A DNA stretch of 64,000 nt from Agrobacterium vitis (GTDB taxonomy: Bacteria; Pseudomonadota; Alphaproteobacteria; Rhizobiales; Rhizobiaceae): positions 62,001 through 126,000 of the forward strand of contig NZ_CP146245.1 in the NCBI RefSeq assembly GCF_037039395.1, read 5' to 3'. Shown piece by piece: positions 36,201 through 46,669 of the stretch. Both the position numbers and the translations under genes were made by a program. Positions within the stretch are counted from its first letter, which is position 1, and every line of letters starts with the position of its first letter. The notes beneath the pieces were generated by a model, which was not told the DNA's origin, did no database searches, and worked only from the letters and a program-made list of their open reading frames with translations.

Positions 36201-38162
36201 ATGGATCCCGTTCAAACCGCCATCATGGCAAATCGCTTCAACGCAATTGTCGAAGAAGCGTCGTCGACGCTGCAGCGCACGGCGCACACGACCTTCGTGA
36301 AGCTCGTCCAGGACTTTCAATGCGCGCTCGCCAATGCGGATGGAGAAGCATTTGCCTACCCGATCAATACCGGCGTCAGCGCGTTCATAGGTCTGTCGGT
36401 GAAGGGCGGGCTTGGGGATATTCCACTCTCTTCGCTCAAGCCCGGTGATTGCATTATCACAAATGATCCGTTCTCCAGTGACGGCATGGTTACTCACATG
36501 ATGGATGTGTCGCTTGTCCGACCGATCTTCCGGGACGGCCAATTGATCGCATTGGCATGGGCGTTCGTACATGCGTCCGATATTGGCGGTGCTGTGCCGG
36601 GGAGCATTGCTCCGACCCTGACCGAGGTCTTTCAGGAGGGGCTGCGACTTCGCCCGGTCCTACTCTATCGGGAAGGTGTCCTCAATGAATCTGTGAAGAA
36701 CATCCTCCTGGACAATAGTCGCATCTCCAGCGAACTCTGGGGTGATATCCAGGCGATGCTCTCGGCATTGAAAAGCATGGATGTCCGGCTGGGCCAGTTG
36801 TGCGACCGCTATTCGACCGACGAGGTCCTGAAGGGAATGGACGCGACCCTCGCGCTCTCGGAGACCCGTGCCCGCGAAGTGATCTCTGCCATCCCGGATG
36901 GGACTTACGAATTCGCTGATTACATCGAAGGCATGCGATCGGATGAATTCATCAATATCCATGCTCAGATGACCGTTGATGGGAGCAACCTGCTCTTCGA
37001 TTTCACGGGTACGGATCCGCAGGTTCTGGCAGCCTTCAATTATGTGACAGGTACCACAACCCATCCTTACACATTGCAATCACTAATCTACTACATCCTG
37101 ACGAAGGCCCCGGACGCACCTAGAAACCGTGGCCTCCTTCGGCCCGTCAAGATTGTCGCGCCTCGTGGCACCATCATTAATGCTAACTTCCCCGCAGCCG
37201 GCGGATCGCGTGTCACGGCGTCGACGCGCGTCTACGATGTTGTTCTCGGTTGCCTCAATGCGGCAATTCCCGGTGGTTTGACGGCCGCAGGGCCGGGCAT
37301 GTCCGGCATCATCGTCGTGACTGGCCGCGACCGCTTGCATGGCGGCAAGCGCGTCAGCGTTATCAATCCGATTTGTGGCGGCGGCGGCGGGCGGCTGGGG
37401 CAGGACGGCATCGACGGCATCGACAACCGATCCGGTTCGCTCTTGACCGTGCCGGCCGAGACCATCGAAGTCGAAACGATTATGCGTGTGCGGCGCTACG
37501 GTCTCTTGCCGGACAGCCAGGCGCCTGGCCGCTGGCGTAGTGGAGCAGCCGTCGTTCTTGACCTTGAGAACACCGATGTCGAGGCGGTCATGACCGTTCG
37601 AGGAATGGACCGCCTCAAAATCGCGCCGTGGGGCATGGAGGGCGGGCAAGCTGGATCGCTCGCGCGAGTGATCATGAATCCTGATACCGACGATGCGCGT
37701 GATATCGGCAAGATCGACGTTCTGCACTTTAAGCGCGGTGATATCGTCCGCCTAATCACTCCCGCTGGCGGCGGATTTGGCCCTGCTTCGCAAAGGGATC
37801 CCAAGTTGGTCGCCAGTGACGTGAAGCGCGGTCTGGTTTCGATCGAATGGGCCAAAACAGCTTATGGGGTTGTCGTTCGCGACGATTTCTCGGTCGACGA
37901 ACTCGCTACAAATGCAGCTCGGCTTGCCTCATCCTCGCCTGATGGGCGTTTCTCGTTTTGCGAAACACGGCGCCACTTCGACGCGATCTGGCCAGTCGAC
38001 GTTCGTGCGGCACTGGCGGTCGGAAGCTTTGCATACGACGCCTCGGTAAGGCCAATCCTGGTGCGGAATACTGTCTCGCGCTTCCTCGATAAGAATGAGA
38101 AGGCGACGATAGAGACCATCCCCGAAGCGCTAGCCGACGAAAACAGGCGAATGCAAATGTAG
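36201..38162 (+). CDS. hyuB: hydantoinase/oxoprolinase B-type subunit (HyuB)
   Basis: A 653-residue HyuB family protein, longer than the typical 520-600. Motifs: NRFNAIVEEASSTLQRTAHT near the start, GDCIITNDPFSSDGMVTHMM, then a central YILTKAPDAPRNRGLLRPV and a Gly-rich GGGGGRLGQDG block, and a C-terminal GDIVRLITPAGGGFG. The last 100 residues extend past the usual end. ATG at 36201, 3 bp after hyuA, so co-translated. A hairpin GCGCAGCC / GGCTGCGC follows at 38173-38194. Confidence 0.88.
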   Translation: MDPVQTAIMANRFNAIVEEASSTLQRTAHTTFVKLVQDFQCALANADGEAFAYPINTGVSAFIGLSVKGGLGDIPLSSLKPGDCIITNDPFSSDGMVTHMMDVSLVRPIFRDGQLIALAWAFVHASDIGGAVPGSIAPTLTEVFQEGLRLRPVLLYREGVLNESVKNILLDNSRISSELWGDIQAMLSALKSMDVRLGQLCDRYSTDEVLKGMDATLALSETRAREVISAIPDGTYEFADYIEGMRSDEFINIHAQMTVDGSNLLFDFTGTDPQVLAAFNYVTGTTTHPYTLQSLIYYILTKAPDAPRNRGLLRPVKIVAPRGTIINANFPAAGGSRVTASTRVYDVVLGCLNAAIPGGLTAAGPGMSGIIVVTGRDRLHGGKRVSVINPICGGGGGRLGQDGIDGIDNRSGSLLTVPAETIEVETIMRVRRYGLLPDSQAPGRWRSGAAVVLDLENTDVEAVMTVRGMDRLKIAPWGMEGGQAGSLARVIMNPDTDDARDIGKIDVLHFKRGDIVRLITPAGGGFGPASQRDPKLVASDVKRGLVSIEWAKTAYGVVVRDDFSVDELATNAARLASSSPDGRFSFCETRRHFDAIWPVDVRAALAVGSFAYDASVRPILVRNTVSRFLDKNEKATIETIPEALADENRRMQM

Positions 38163-38333
38163 ACAGCGTTGAGCGCAGCCCAGCGCGGCTGCGCCTGCTT
38201 GATGGAGGCGACCATGACATAGAAGGGAAGAATAGAACTACAGAAAACTACAAATGAAAGCTGACCGACGTTCGAAAATGGGAAAGTTTCGAACAAGTCG
38301 ATTTAGAGCTCACCAAAAGAAAAGGGGAATACC

Positions 38334-39233
38334 ATGAATATCCATTCAGCTGCATTGTTGCTAACCCTATCGCTCATCGTCGGGGCGAACATAACGACAT
38401 CGGCCTGGGCTGAAGAGGCAGGAGAAGGCAAGGCTTACGAGGTCAAGGTTCCAACTGAGCTCGCGAAGAGCGTTGAACCGTCGGAAAAGCTCGCCAAGGC
38501 CGGGAAGATCGTCCTGTGCACGGAATTGGGAAATCCGCCCGGTGCGTTCCTGGCTGAGGATGGCGCGACCCCAAAAGGCTTCAACGTCGATGTCATGTCC
38601 GCAATCGGTCCTGTGATGGGGATCAAAAGTGAAGTGGTGAACTATCCGTTCGCCAGTATCTTCGCAGCGCTCGAAACGGGAAAGTGCGACGCGGTAATGG
38701 CAAACAGCGCCAAAACTCCCGCCCGCATCGAAAAGTATAACTTCGTCGAGTACATGACGATGCGGCTCGGACTGATGGTGCCAAAGGGCAACCCGCTCGC
38801 CCTCAAAACCTTCGGAGACCTCTCCGGTCGTCGCGCCGCGGTCCTCGTCTCCAGCACGACAGAACGCCTTTTGAAGGCCGCGAGTGAGAAGGCTGTCGCT
38901 GAGGGCAAGAAGCCGATCGAGATCCAGTCCTATCCCCAGTACACGACAGGAGCCCGTCAACTTGAACTCGGTCGTGTCGATGCCTTCATCGGCGATGCGA
39001 TGTCGATCGGGTATTTTGTCAGCATCGCAGGGGACAAGTTCGAAGTCGGCGGCATGCCTATCGATCCGCTGACCATCGGTATAGTGATGCGAAAGGACGA
39101 CCCTCAAATGCGTGACGCAGTACAAAAGGCCTATGCCGCGCTCTATAAGAACGGCTTCATCGAGAAGTCAGCGGAGGCTTGGGGCATGAAAGGTCTGGTG
39201 GACTTCTGCGGTGCCGAAGCGCCCTGCCCGTGA
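38334..39233 (+). CDS. amino-acid/opine ABC transporter substrate-binding protein
   Basis: A 299-residue periplasmic protein with signal peptide (cleavage after SAWA, about residue 26) and the SBP_bac_3 fold: AGKIVLCTELGNPPGAFLAE, PKGFNVDVMSAIG, FASIFAALETGKCDAVMAN. AAGGGGAA precedes the ATG. Opine importers such as Occ and Noc belong to this polar-amino-acid family. It sits in the hyuAB operon, so it likely imports the hyuAB substrate. Confidence 0.9.
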   Translation: MNIHSAALLLTLSLIVGANITTSAWAEEAGEGKAYEVKVPTELAKSVEPSEKLAKAGKIVLCTELGNPPGAFLAEDGATPKGFNVDVMSAIGPVMGIKSEVVNYPFASIFAALETGKCDAVMANSAKTPARIEKYNFVEYMTMRLGLMVPKGNPLALKTFGDLSGRRAAVLVSSTTERLLKAASEKAVAEGKKPIEIQSYPQYTTGARQLELGRVDAFIGDAMSIGYFVSIAGDKFEVGGMPIDPLTIGIVMRKDDPQMRDAVQKAYAALYKNGFIEKSAEAWGMKGLVDFCGAEAPCP

Positions 39234-39371
39234 CGGTAAAGGGTTCTTTAAAACGATCGTAGTTCACGGCGTGACTCGGGGCCCGCGCGTTTATTCTGAA
39301 GCGCAGGCTCCGAAGCGCTGAAATGCGGGACCACCCAACGAGCCCGCCACAATAACGGGAACGCTATCGAA

Positions 39372-40094
39372 ATGCAGTTCGATGTGTCATTTTTCCTCAG
39401 TTTTGTCTTCAATCCGCGACCGGCGTTGCTACTCGGATTGCTGACCACTATTTCCACAACGGCTGTGTCGATGGCATTCGGCATGTTTTTGGGGCTGCCA
39501 CTTTCGCTGTGCGGCTTGTCCCGATTTCGACCTCTCCGCTGGTTCAATGCCACTTACATCTTCGTTTTTCGCGGTACGCCTCTTCTGGTGCAGGTCATCC
39601 TAATCTACTTTGGCCTTCCCTATCTCATCAACTTGGATCTTTTTCCCCAGACTGTGCAGGTATTTGGCCTCTTCTCAGTCAAAGGAGCGATTGTCGCCGG
39701 TGTCGTCGCGTTCGTCTTACATGAAGCCGCTTATATCAGCGAAATCGCGCGAGCATCAATTGCGGCGGTTGACGACGGGCAGCGGGATGCCGGCAAGGCG
39801 GTTGGAATGCCACCAGCCCTGCTGATGAAGCGCATCATTCTGCCTCAAGCAGTCCGAACTATGCTTCCGCCGTTGGGCAATCAGGTCAACGGAATGTTCA
39901 AAGCAACTTCTCTTTTGTACCTGATCGCGGTTCCCGAGATGATGTTCATTGCGGATGCCGTCAATTCAGTGACTTACAAGACGTTTGAGGTTTACCTCGG
40001 CGTCTCCGTCTATTACCTCGCGCTCACGACGGCTTGGGGCTTTGTTCAAAGAGACCTGGAGAGGCGTTATTCGAAGGGGTTTATGTCGATATGA
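39372..40094 (+). CDS. amino-acid/opine ABC transporter permease 1
   Basis: A 240-residue permease of the HisM/GlnP type: the start of the membrane domain at LLGLLTTISTTAVSMAFGMF, the FRGTPLLVQVILIYFGLP motif and the EAA loop GKAVGMPPALLMKRIILPQAV. Five membrane segments. A paralogue follows at 40162. The 138 bp between it and the binding-protein gene contain no gene. Confidence 0.93.
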   Translation: MQFDVSFFLSFVFNPRPALLLGLLTTISTTAVSMAFGMFLGLPLSLCGLSRFRPLRWFNATYIFVFRGTPLLVQVILIYFGLPYLINLDLFPQTVQVFGLFSVKGAIVAGVVAFVLHEAAYISEIARASIAAVDDGQRDAGKAVGMPPALLMKRIILPQAVRTMLPPLGNQVNGMFKATSLLYLIAVPEMMFIADAVNSVTYKTFEVYLGVSVYYLALTTAWGFVQRDLERRYSKGFMSI

Positions 40095-40161
40095 AGTACA
40101 CATCCCCATCACCTGAAAGAACACTCGCCGTTGCCGACACGTTTACTGTGGGAGGGCACAA

Positions 40162-40929
40162 GTGAATTTCGACTCACAGTATTTCCTTGAGCTCATTCTG
40201 ACCCCTCCGCGCTCGTTGCTCTATGCGGTTTGGATTACCGTCTCGGTGACTTTCGTGTCAATGATCGTTGGGATTGTCGTCGGTCTGGCGTTAGCGCTGC
40301 TTGGGATCAGCCGAAACAGAACCCTTAGAGGGTTCAACGGGGTCTACGTGTGGTTTTTCCGTGGAACGCCGGTGCTTGTACAGATGTTCTTAATCTACTA
40401 CGGGCTGCCTGCCTTGGCAGGCTTTGATCTTTTCCCATCGACATTGAACACGCCGCTCTTTTCGATTAGCGGGGCCATATTGGCGGGTATTGCAGCATTT
40501 AGCCTGCACGAGGCCGCCTATATGAGTGAGATAACCCGTGCGGGGATAAGTTCAATTGATCGAGGACAAAGCGAGGCAGCCCAGGCACTGGGAATGTCCC
40601 CAGCACTTGCCATGCGCCGGATAATTCTTCCCCAAGCAATCCGCATTATCGTTCCCCCTCTGGGCAACCAATGCAATATAATGTTCAAGACCACCGCTTT
40701 CTTGAGCATCATCGCAGTGCCGGAATTGGTGCACTTCGCAGACAGTCTGCGCGCAGTCACCTTCAAGACGTTTGAACCCTATGCCGTGATCTCGATCTAT
40801 TATCTGCTTCTTACTGGTCTCTGGACATTGTTCCAGCAATGGGTCGAACGGAAGCTCTCTTGGAGTCCCCGCACAGCGGCGCAGACGACCGATATTAGAT
40901 CCGCAACATTATTCGAAATGGAAAACTGA
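40162..40929 (+). CDS. amino-acid/opine ABC transporter permease 2
   Basis: A 255-residue permease paralogous to the preceding one, with [19 protein letters not shown] and [21 protein letters not shown]. It starts with GTG (40162), preceded by GGAGGGCACAA. Its stop is followed immediately by the ATPase ATG at 40931. The pair suggests a heterodimeric channel as in histidine and octopine importers. Confidence 0.93.
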   Translation: MNFDSQYFLELILTPPRSLLYAVWITVSVTFVSMIVGIVVGLALALLGISRNRTLRGFNGVYVWFFRGTPVLVQMFLIYYGLPALAGFDLFPSTLNTPLFSISGAILAGIAAFSLHEAAYMSEITRAGISSIDRGQSEAAQALGMSPALAMRRIILPQAIRIIVPPLGNQCNIMFKTTAFLSIIAVPELVHFADSLRAVTFKTFEPYAVISIYYLLLTGLWTLFQQWVERKLSWSPRTAAQTTDIRSATLFEMEN

Positions 40930-40930
40930 T

Positions 40931-41716
40931 ATGGCCGAACGAAAACTTAGTGCCGCTCCACCAGCCGTAGAGCTCCGCAACGTCAGCAAATCGTTTGGCA
41001 ATTTGATGGTATTTGAACACGTTTCGCTGACTGTAAACCCAAAAGAAACGGTTGTTGTTATCGGACCTTCGGGATCGGGGAAGACGACGCTCATCAGATG
41101 CATAAATCATCTCGAAGCCATCCAGAGCGGAGAAATCTTCTTGAATGGTGCCCTAGTGAGCTCCAAATTGGTCGGCGGCAAGAAGATGGAGTTGAGCGAG
41201 AAAGAGAAGGCTTCCATCCGTCGTAATGTGGGAATGGTCTTTCAGCGGTTCAATCTTTTCCCCCATCTCACAGCACTTCAAAATATCATCGAAGCACCCG
41301 TACACGTGCTGAAGCAGACAAAGCGTGAAGCGACCGAACACGCTCTTGCTCTGCTCGATCGTGTTGGATTGGCAGACAAGCGTGATCAGTATCCGGCTCA
41401 GCTGTCGGGTGGGCAGCAGCAACGCGTGGCGATTGCCCGTGTCCTCGCCATGAAGCCAGAGATCGTCCTATTCGATGAGCCAACCAGTGCGCTCGATCCG
41501 GAGATGGTTGGTGAGGTGCTTGCCGTCATGAAAGAACTCGCAGAGAAGGGCATGACCATGATCGTTGTGACGCACGAGATGGGTTTCGCGCGCGAAGTTG
41601 CGGACCGTGTCGTTGTCATGGACAAGGGCTCAATCATTGAAAAAGGGCCGCCGGATCAGATTTTCTCTCACCCTAAGAGCGCGCGCACAGCTTCTTTCCT
41701 GGAGCGTATTACCTGA
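40931..41716 (+). CDS. amino-acid/opine ABC transporter ATPase
   Basis: A 261-residue ATPase of the GlnQ/HisP group: Walker [16 protein letters not shown]-loop [15 protein letters not shown], signature [15 protein letters not shown], Walker [16 protein letters not shown], switch [11 protein letters not shown]. It completes the importer 38334-41716. Confidence 0.95.
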   Translation: MAERKLSAAPPAVELRNVSKSFGNLMVFEHVSLTVNPKETVVVIGPSGSGKTTLIRCINHLEAIQSGEIFLNGALVSSKLVGGKKMELSEKEKASIRRNVGMVFQRFNLFPHLTALQNIIEAPVHVLKQTKREATEHALALLDRVGLADKRDQYPAQLSGGQQQRVAIARVLAMKPEIVLFDEPTSALDPEMVGEVLAVMKELAEKGMTMIVVTHEMGFAREVADRVVVMDKGSIIEKGPPDQIFSHPKSARTASFLERIT

Positions 41717-41854
41717 ACTCGCTGGAAGTGGTGAACGCCGTTGTGGTCACGCCGTCATTGTCACAAGGCAGAAGACCGCGGAACAACATCCAAGGCTCCC
41801 GGCGACCACGCAAAATTTGCCGACGCACGAACCAAATGCAATGGAGCGAACCGC

Positions 41855-43192
41855 ATGGCCATTTCCGCAACTGCCCAGCTAGCAGGGTTTATCTCGAACA
41901 CACGGAAGTTGCCACCACCGGTTTCCGAAAAAGCGATGCTCCACATCGCCGACACTCTGGCATGCATTTTCGCTGGCTCGGCTTCACAAGCCGCAGCGCT
42001 GCTGATGAGGATTTGCGCTCGACCAGACGAAACCGCAAAGATAATCGTTCCTGGTCTGGGTCGCTGGAATGACCCGGCAATCGCGGCGATGCTCATCGGC
42101 GTGTGCGCGCATGCCGACGATTTCGATGACACCAGCGAGCACACAATGAACGGACACCCAAGTGCGCCCATTGTCAGCGCACTCATACCGACGGCGTATA
42201 TGGTGGGAGCAACTGGCGCAGACGTTGTTCGCGCATATGCAGTCGGCATCGAGGTGGCATGCAAGCTCGGAAGTGCTATTGGGGCTGGGCACACACGCCG
42301 CGGTTGGCACACGATATCGACGCTCGGGACCCTCGGCGCAACCGCAGCGACGGCCAACCTCCGGGGGCTGGACTTCGCCCAAACGGAGCGAGCGCTCGCG
42401 ATAGCCTGCTCGTTTGCGGGGGGCATTTTAGGCAATACGGGAACGATGACGAAGAGCCTTCATTGTGGTCGTGCCGCGCAGGCCGGCTATATGGCTTCGG
42501 CGCTCGCCAGCGAGGGTTTCACGAGCGGTGCCGACATTCTCGAAACCGAAGCCGGTTTTCTGGACACGTTTACCGACCGATCACTCTCCGAAATCGATGT
42601 GACCGAACTTGGTAAAGTCTGGGATTTAGTTGCGCCTGGCCTCGCAGTGAAGCTTTATCCCTGCTGCAGTTGCACTCATCGGGCGATCGACGGGGCGATT
42701 GATCTCCGACAACTACATGCTCCCGATCCAAAAACCATTGAACAAATAACGTGTACGGTGCGGGAGGAGTGTACGCACTATCTGCGCTTTCCGAACCCGA
42801 AAACCGGCATCGAGGCAAAGTTCAGTATGAACTACACCGTGGCCGTGGCACTAAGCCACGGCAAAGTGACACTCGGAGATTTCGAGACTACTGCGATCTC
42901 TCGCGACGAGGTCGCGATGCTTGTACCTAAAGTGCGTATGGTAGTTCCTTCCGACGAGAAAGAGTCTGGAGGGGTGGAAGTGGTTCTTAAAGATGGGAGG
43001 CGCTTTACCACACACCGGAAAATTCCCCGCGGAGCCCCGGAAGATCCGCCAACCTGGGACGATGTCATCGGAAAGCTCCGGGACGGCTTGGCGCGCGCCA
43101 GGAAAGCTAGGCCAGTGCATCCTGAAGCGCTTTTTGCGGGACTGCAAGAAATGGGTAAACGGTCCCAATTTGTCGATCTCTTGCGGCCATGA
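41855..43192 (+). CDS. MmgE/PrpD-family protein
   Basis: A 445-residue protein of the MmgE/PrpD family. It has the N-terminal helical domain (VCAHADDFDDTSEHTMNGHP, matching the family HALDFDD block, then SAPIVSALIPTAYMVGA), GRAAQAGYMASALASEGFTS and a C-terminal domain after KLYPCCSCTHRAIDGAI. The family contains 2-methylcitrate dehydratase, cis-aconitate decarboxylase and the iminodisuccinate epimerase. An epimerase or dehydratase acting on the product of the hyuAB system is possible. The ATG at 41855 is chosen by family length; an in-frame start at 41741 has no support. Confidence 0.85.
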   Translation: MAISATAQLAGFISNTRKLPPPVSEKAMLHIADTLACIFAGSASQAAALLMRICARPDETAKIIVPGLGRWNDPAIAAMLIGVCAHADDFDDTSEHTMNGHPSAPIVSALIPTAYMVGATGADVVRAYAVGIEVACKLGSAIGAGHTRRGWHTISTLGTLGATAATANLRGLDFAQTERALAIACSFAGGILGNTGTMTKSLHCGRAAQAGYMASALASEGFTSGADILETEAGFLDTFTDRSLSEIDVTELGKVWDLVAPGLAVKLYPCCSCTHRAIDGAIDLRQLHAPDPKTIEQITCTVREECTHYLRFPNPKTGIEAKFSMNYTVAVALSHGKVTLGDFETTAISRDEVAMLVPKVRMVVPSDEKESGGVEVVLKDGRRFTTHRKIPRGAPEDPPTWDDVIGKLRDGLARARKARPVHPEALFAGLQEMGKRSQFVDLLRP

Positions 43193-43364
43193 TTTTTCAA
43201 CAACTCTTGCTGGAAGTGCCGTTTCGACAATAGGGTTTTGGCTAAGTGAATCCGCACCTTCCGTAGTAGCGCTCCAGCGGGCGGGCATCGTCAGGCGTTT
43301 CAGAATTAGCGAGGGGACGTACATTAACAGTCAATGCGTCCAGAGCGTGAGGAGCTAGGCCAGG

Positions 43365-45224
43365 ATGACCACGCCAAAAATAGACCTCTCACATCTGGCA
43401 GCTTTTGTCATCGCCTGCGATAGTGTCAGCATGTCGCAAGCGGCAGATGCGATTGGACTCACAACCTCTGCCTTCAGCGCGCGACTGCACGGGCTCGAAA
43501 CGCGGCTTGGGTTGAAACTCTTCGCTCGCCACGGTCGGAACATGTGGCCGCTACCCTCAGCTGTTTGGCTGTATAATCGTAGTGTTCGCCTTTTGCTGGC
43601 GGAGGAATTTCTGCGACAGCGCGTTCGCTCGGGCGCCGAAGAAACTATTCGAAGCGTTATCATCCGTCTGGACGAAGCATACACAGGAACATATATGGCG
43701 CGTGCGGTCCAAGACGCGATCCGTCGCGTGCATTCCATCCAGCAGGATTGCTTCTTGGATCTTATTCTATCGCGTCAATCGTCATTCGAATCAAACGCCG
43801 ATCAGCAGCCAATGATTTCGAACTCCACGTCAATACTGGAGTTGTCAGTCCGCTGTGCCAAAGGAAGCAACGGTTCAAACGAACCTTCCGTAATGTCTGT
43901 GGACACATGGATGGCAGTAGGCGAAGGGGCAGTCGATCCGCAGATCGATAAGGACGCGCTCAGAGACATGATTGTTCTCGAACTTCCGGGAACATTGAGC
44001 GACGACATTGCGCGACACCCTAATTGGCCCCGGTTGTCACATAAAGTGACGACAGCTGCTGTTAGCCTTCAAGACTACTTCGGCATGGCGCTCCTCTTAT
44101 CCAGTCACGACCTTCTATTACCGCGTCCGCTTATACCTGCTCGCGTTGCAGCTATTGCACCACGAATGTACACCGTGCCTGATGGCCCACCATGCGCCAT
44201 CCATGCGCGAGAGTCGGGAATGGACCCCGTTATGCAAACATTCCTGGCAGAGTTGCAGCGGGCTCTTTCAACAGCCGATTTGTCCAGCGGCGGCTCCCAA
44301 CCCTTCAGTCCAGCGGCGACACTGAAACAGATATCAACGTTCAACCTCGTCGTGAAAACTGGCAGTATGGCTGCCGCTGCTCGCGCTGTTGGCCTGACAG
44401 CTCCGATGGTCCCAACGCAGATCGCGCTCCTTGAAACGGCCCTGGAAACTCCGTTGATTGTCAAAGGTCGCGGGGGGTCTGCCGCAACGGGTTCCGGCCT
44501 GAAGCTTCATCCTATCTGCCTTGGGATTGAGCAAAGCTTCAATGACGCTCTAGCTAAGAGCAGCAAGGTCGCCGCGGAGTTCCGACAGTCTATCCGCATT
44601 GGCCTACCACCGAGCTGGAGTAGCGACTCGCGCACGTCTGAATGCATGGCCGAGGCTTTGAGCGTGTTTCACCGTGAGTTTCCAGATTGCCGGATTGAAG
44701 TCGTTGAAGGTCCGCGTGACGCTCTACATGGAGGAGTACGAAACGGGCAACTCAATATAGCTGTTGTAGGGAGAGTTGATCTTCAAGTCGGGAGTCTCCC
44801 CATCGGTGCCAGCGAAGACATTTCGTTGATCGTGAACAAGAAAGTGGGGTTTTGTCCCCAGGCCAAACGCGTGTCTGCCGACGAGCTGCGAGGAATTCCG
44901 CTCATCCTAGCGCCGGCACAAGTGACGATGCATCAAACTTTGATCACGGCACTTGCCAAGGCGACGGTGCAACTCGAACCGGTTATGCGACTTGGCTCGA
45001 TCCCGTTGATTGTTTCGGTCATACGGCGCTCGCCATTTGGGACTATATTACCCGCCTCTGTCGTGCGTAAGGAACTCGAGGAAGACTTGGTTGTAGCCTT
45101 TCCGCTCGATCATATCGTCCCTAGAAGACGTCTTTGGGCGATTTTTTCCACTGACAATCCACTCAGCGAAACCGAACGTCGGCTGGTTGCGCATATTAAA
45201 GATGCATTTGCCAGTACACTCTGA
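43365..45224 (+). CDS. tandem LysR-type regulator with two HTH domains
   Basis: A 619-residue protein, about twice the usual 300 for LysR-type regulators (LTTRs). Residues about 6-65 form one LysR HTH (HLAAFVIACDSVSMSQAADA, TTSAFSARLHGLETRLGLKL). Residues about 330-390 form a second (TFNLVVKTGSMAAAARAVG, then APMVPTQIALLETALETPL). Each is followed by an effector-like region; the C-terminal one (from about 410) is a recognisable LysR substrate domain, the first is degenerate. It looks like an internal duplication or fusion of two LTTRs. It is downstream of and in the same direction as the hyu/ABC/MmgE genes; no binding site was identified. Confidence 0.8.
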   Translation: MTTPKIDLSHLAAFVIACDSVSMSQAADAIGLTTSAFSARLHGLETRLGLKLFARHGRNMWPLPSAVWLYNRSVRLLLAEEFLRQRVRSGAEETIRSVIIRLDEAYTGTYMARAVQDAIRRVHSIQQDCFLDLILSRQSSFESNADQQPMISNSTSILELSVRCAKGSNGSNEPSVMSVDTWMAVGEGAVDPQIDKDALRDMIVLELPGTLSDDIARHPNWPRLSHKVTTAAVSLQDYFGMALLLSSHDLLLPRPLIPARVAAIAPRMYTVPDGPPCAIHARESGMDPVMQTFLAELQRALSTADLSSGGSQPFSPAATLKQISTFNLVVKTGSMAAAARAVGLTAPMVPTQIALLETALETPLIVKGRGGSAATGSGLKLHPICLGIEQSFNDALAKSSKVAAEFRQSIRIGLPPSWSSDSRTSECMAEALSVFHREFPDCRIEVVEGPRDALHGGVRNGQLNIAVVGRVDLQVGSLPIGASEDISLIVNKKVGFCPQAKRVSADELRGIPLILAPAQVTMHQTLITALAKATVQLEPVMRLGSIPLIVSVIRRSPFGTILPASVVRKELEEDLVVAFPLDHIVPRRRLWAIFSTDNPLSETERRLVAHIKDAFASTL

Positions 45225-45349
45225 ATGCAGCGCGCCAAGAAGGCTAGACTGGCGCAGATCCATCCGCCGCGGAAACATAATATGCTGACAGGCCGGCACG
45301 TCGAGCTTTAGTCACGGACACAGGAGAGTTCTCGAGAACAGTGCGTGTC

Positions 45350-46657
45350 TCATCGATACGTCCCCGGGAAAACAATGTCCTGATCGACCAGGACGTTGAA
45401 CTTGTAGCCGGGCCGGATCTCGAGTGTCGGCTGCACGTCCATGTTTCTCTGGATGGTTCGATCTGCGACGCGGCCGAAGGTTTCTGCGAAGTTGCGCCGC
45501 GCCGCATCCGAGGCGGTGCCCTGGGTCGCCAGCGTCGAACTCTGCGGCACCGCCATATCGATCCCCGTGCCGATCAACGCTATCAGCGCGGCTGAACCGA
45601 AGGTCTTGAGGTAGTGGTTGTTCACCTTGTCCTTGAAGCCGCCATAACCTTCAGCGTCCGTCCCAGCCATGCCACCGATCTGGAGGGTCGAGCCGTTCGG
45701 AAAGATAATATCGGTCCAGACGACGAGCACACGGCTTTGACCGAACGAGACCTTGCTGTCATAGCGGCCAAACAGCTTCGTCCCCTGCGGCATTAAAAGC
45801 CGATGTCCTGTTGCTGAGTCAAAGACGTGCTGGCTGACCTGGGCGGTGATCCGGCCGGGAAGGTCGGAATTGATCCCTGTGATCAATGTCGCGGGGATAA
45901 CAGAGCCACGCTTGAGTTCGTAGAGCGACTGTTGGGGGACAACACGGTTGGGAAGGTAGCCGAGTTCCTTGAGGTCTGCATTGAAGAAATCCTCCTTGGA
46001 TTTCTGGCCGTTCGGATCACCGTTCTGTCCACCGAGACCCGCGCGAAGAGCTGCGGCGTAGAGGTCGGATGCGCCAGGTGTCGTTGCCGTGGAAACCCCG
46101 TTCGTCGTCGCGGCGGTGTCATTTGTATTTGCTCCCTGCCTGTCGAACTTGCCGCGGTCGACAGCGATCGGTGAGTCATAGGCGGCATCATTGGCCTGCA
46201 GCCGGGCCATTCTCTGGCGCTGCCGCTCACGAAGATATTGCTCTTCCTGCTCGCGCTGCAAACGGGCGCGCCAGGCTTGTTCAGATTCCAGTTGCTGTTC
46301 CGGCCGTGCCTCTTCCCTTTGACCGTGCTGCGGGGTGAACGGATTGACGGAGCGCTTCTCTTCCTGCGTCTCGACCGGCGTCGGCTGCAGCGTCGTCACC
46401 TGCTGCGGCTCGCCGATGATGCCGTCCGAAACGCCGCGCTTGATCTGATCGGCGAAGGTTGACGCCGGATTGCCGGAGCTTGTGTCCGGTCCGGCGTCGC
46501 GGAAATAAAGCCCGCGCGACGTCAGACCGAAGAAGATGACGGCGAGGAAGGCGACGACCAGCACGACCACGACGATGATCGGCAGACGGTTGATCCGGCG
46601 CATACCGGAGCCCGTCTCCTCGTTCTTGGCGCCGCCGAGCTTGAGCGATTGAACCAT
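45350..46657 (-). CDS. trbI: conjugal transfer protein TrbI
   Basis: A 435-residue VirB10-type protein with a short cytoplasmic N-terminus, one membrane segment (PIIVVVVLVVAFLAVIFFG, about residues 27-46), a Gln/Glu/Arg-rich linker, and the C-terminal VirB10 domain (PAKGTKLFGRY-like LMPQGTKLFGRYDSKVSFGQ, GSTLQIGGMAGTDAEGYGGF). It spans both membranes in the mating-pair channel. It is the last gene of the trb operon; TrbH lies just upstream. Confidence 0.94.
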   Translation of the reverse strand: MVQSLKLGGAKNEETGSGMRRINRLPIIVVVVLVVAFLAVIFFGLTSRGLYFRDAGPDTSSGNPASTFADQIKRGVSDGIIGEPQQVTTLQPTPVETQEEKRSVNPFTPQHGQREEARPEQQLESEQAWRARLQREQEEQYLRERQRQRMARLQANDAAYDSPIAVDRGKFDRQGANTNDTAATTNGVSTATTPGASDLYAAALRAGLGGQNGDPNGQKSKEDFFNADLKELGYLPNRVVPQQSLYELKRGSVIPATLITGINSDLPGRITAQVSQHVFDSATGHRLLMPQGTKLFGRYDSKVSFGQSRVLVVWTDIIFPNGSTLQIGGMAGTDAEGYGGFKDKVNNHYLKTFGSAALIALIGTGIDMAVPQSSTLATQGTASDAARRNFAETFGRVADRTIQRNMDVQPTLEIRPGYKFNVLVDQDIVFPGTYR

Positions 46658-46669
46658 GACCGCCCTCCC

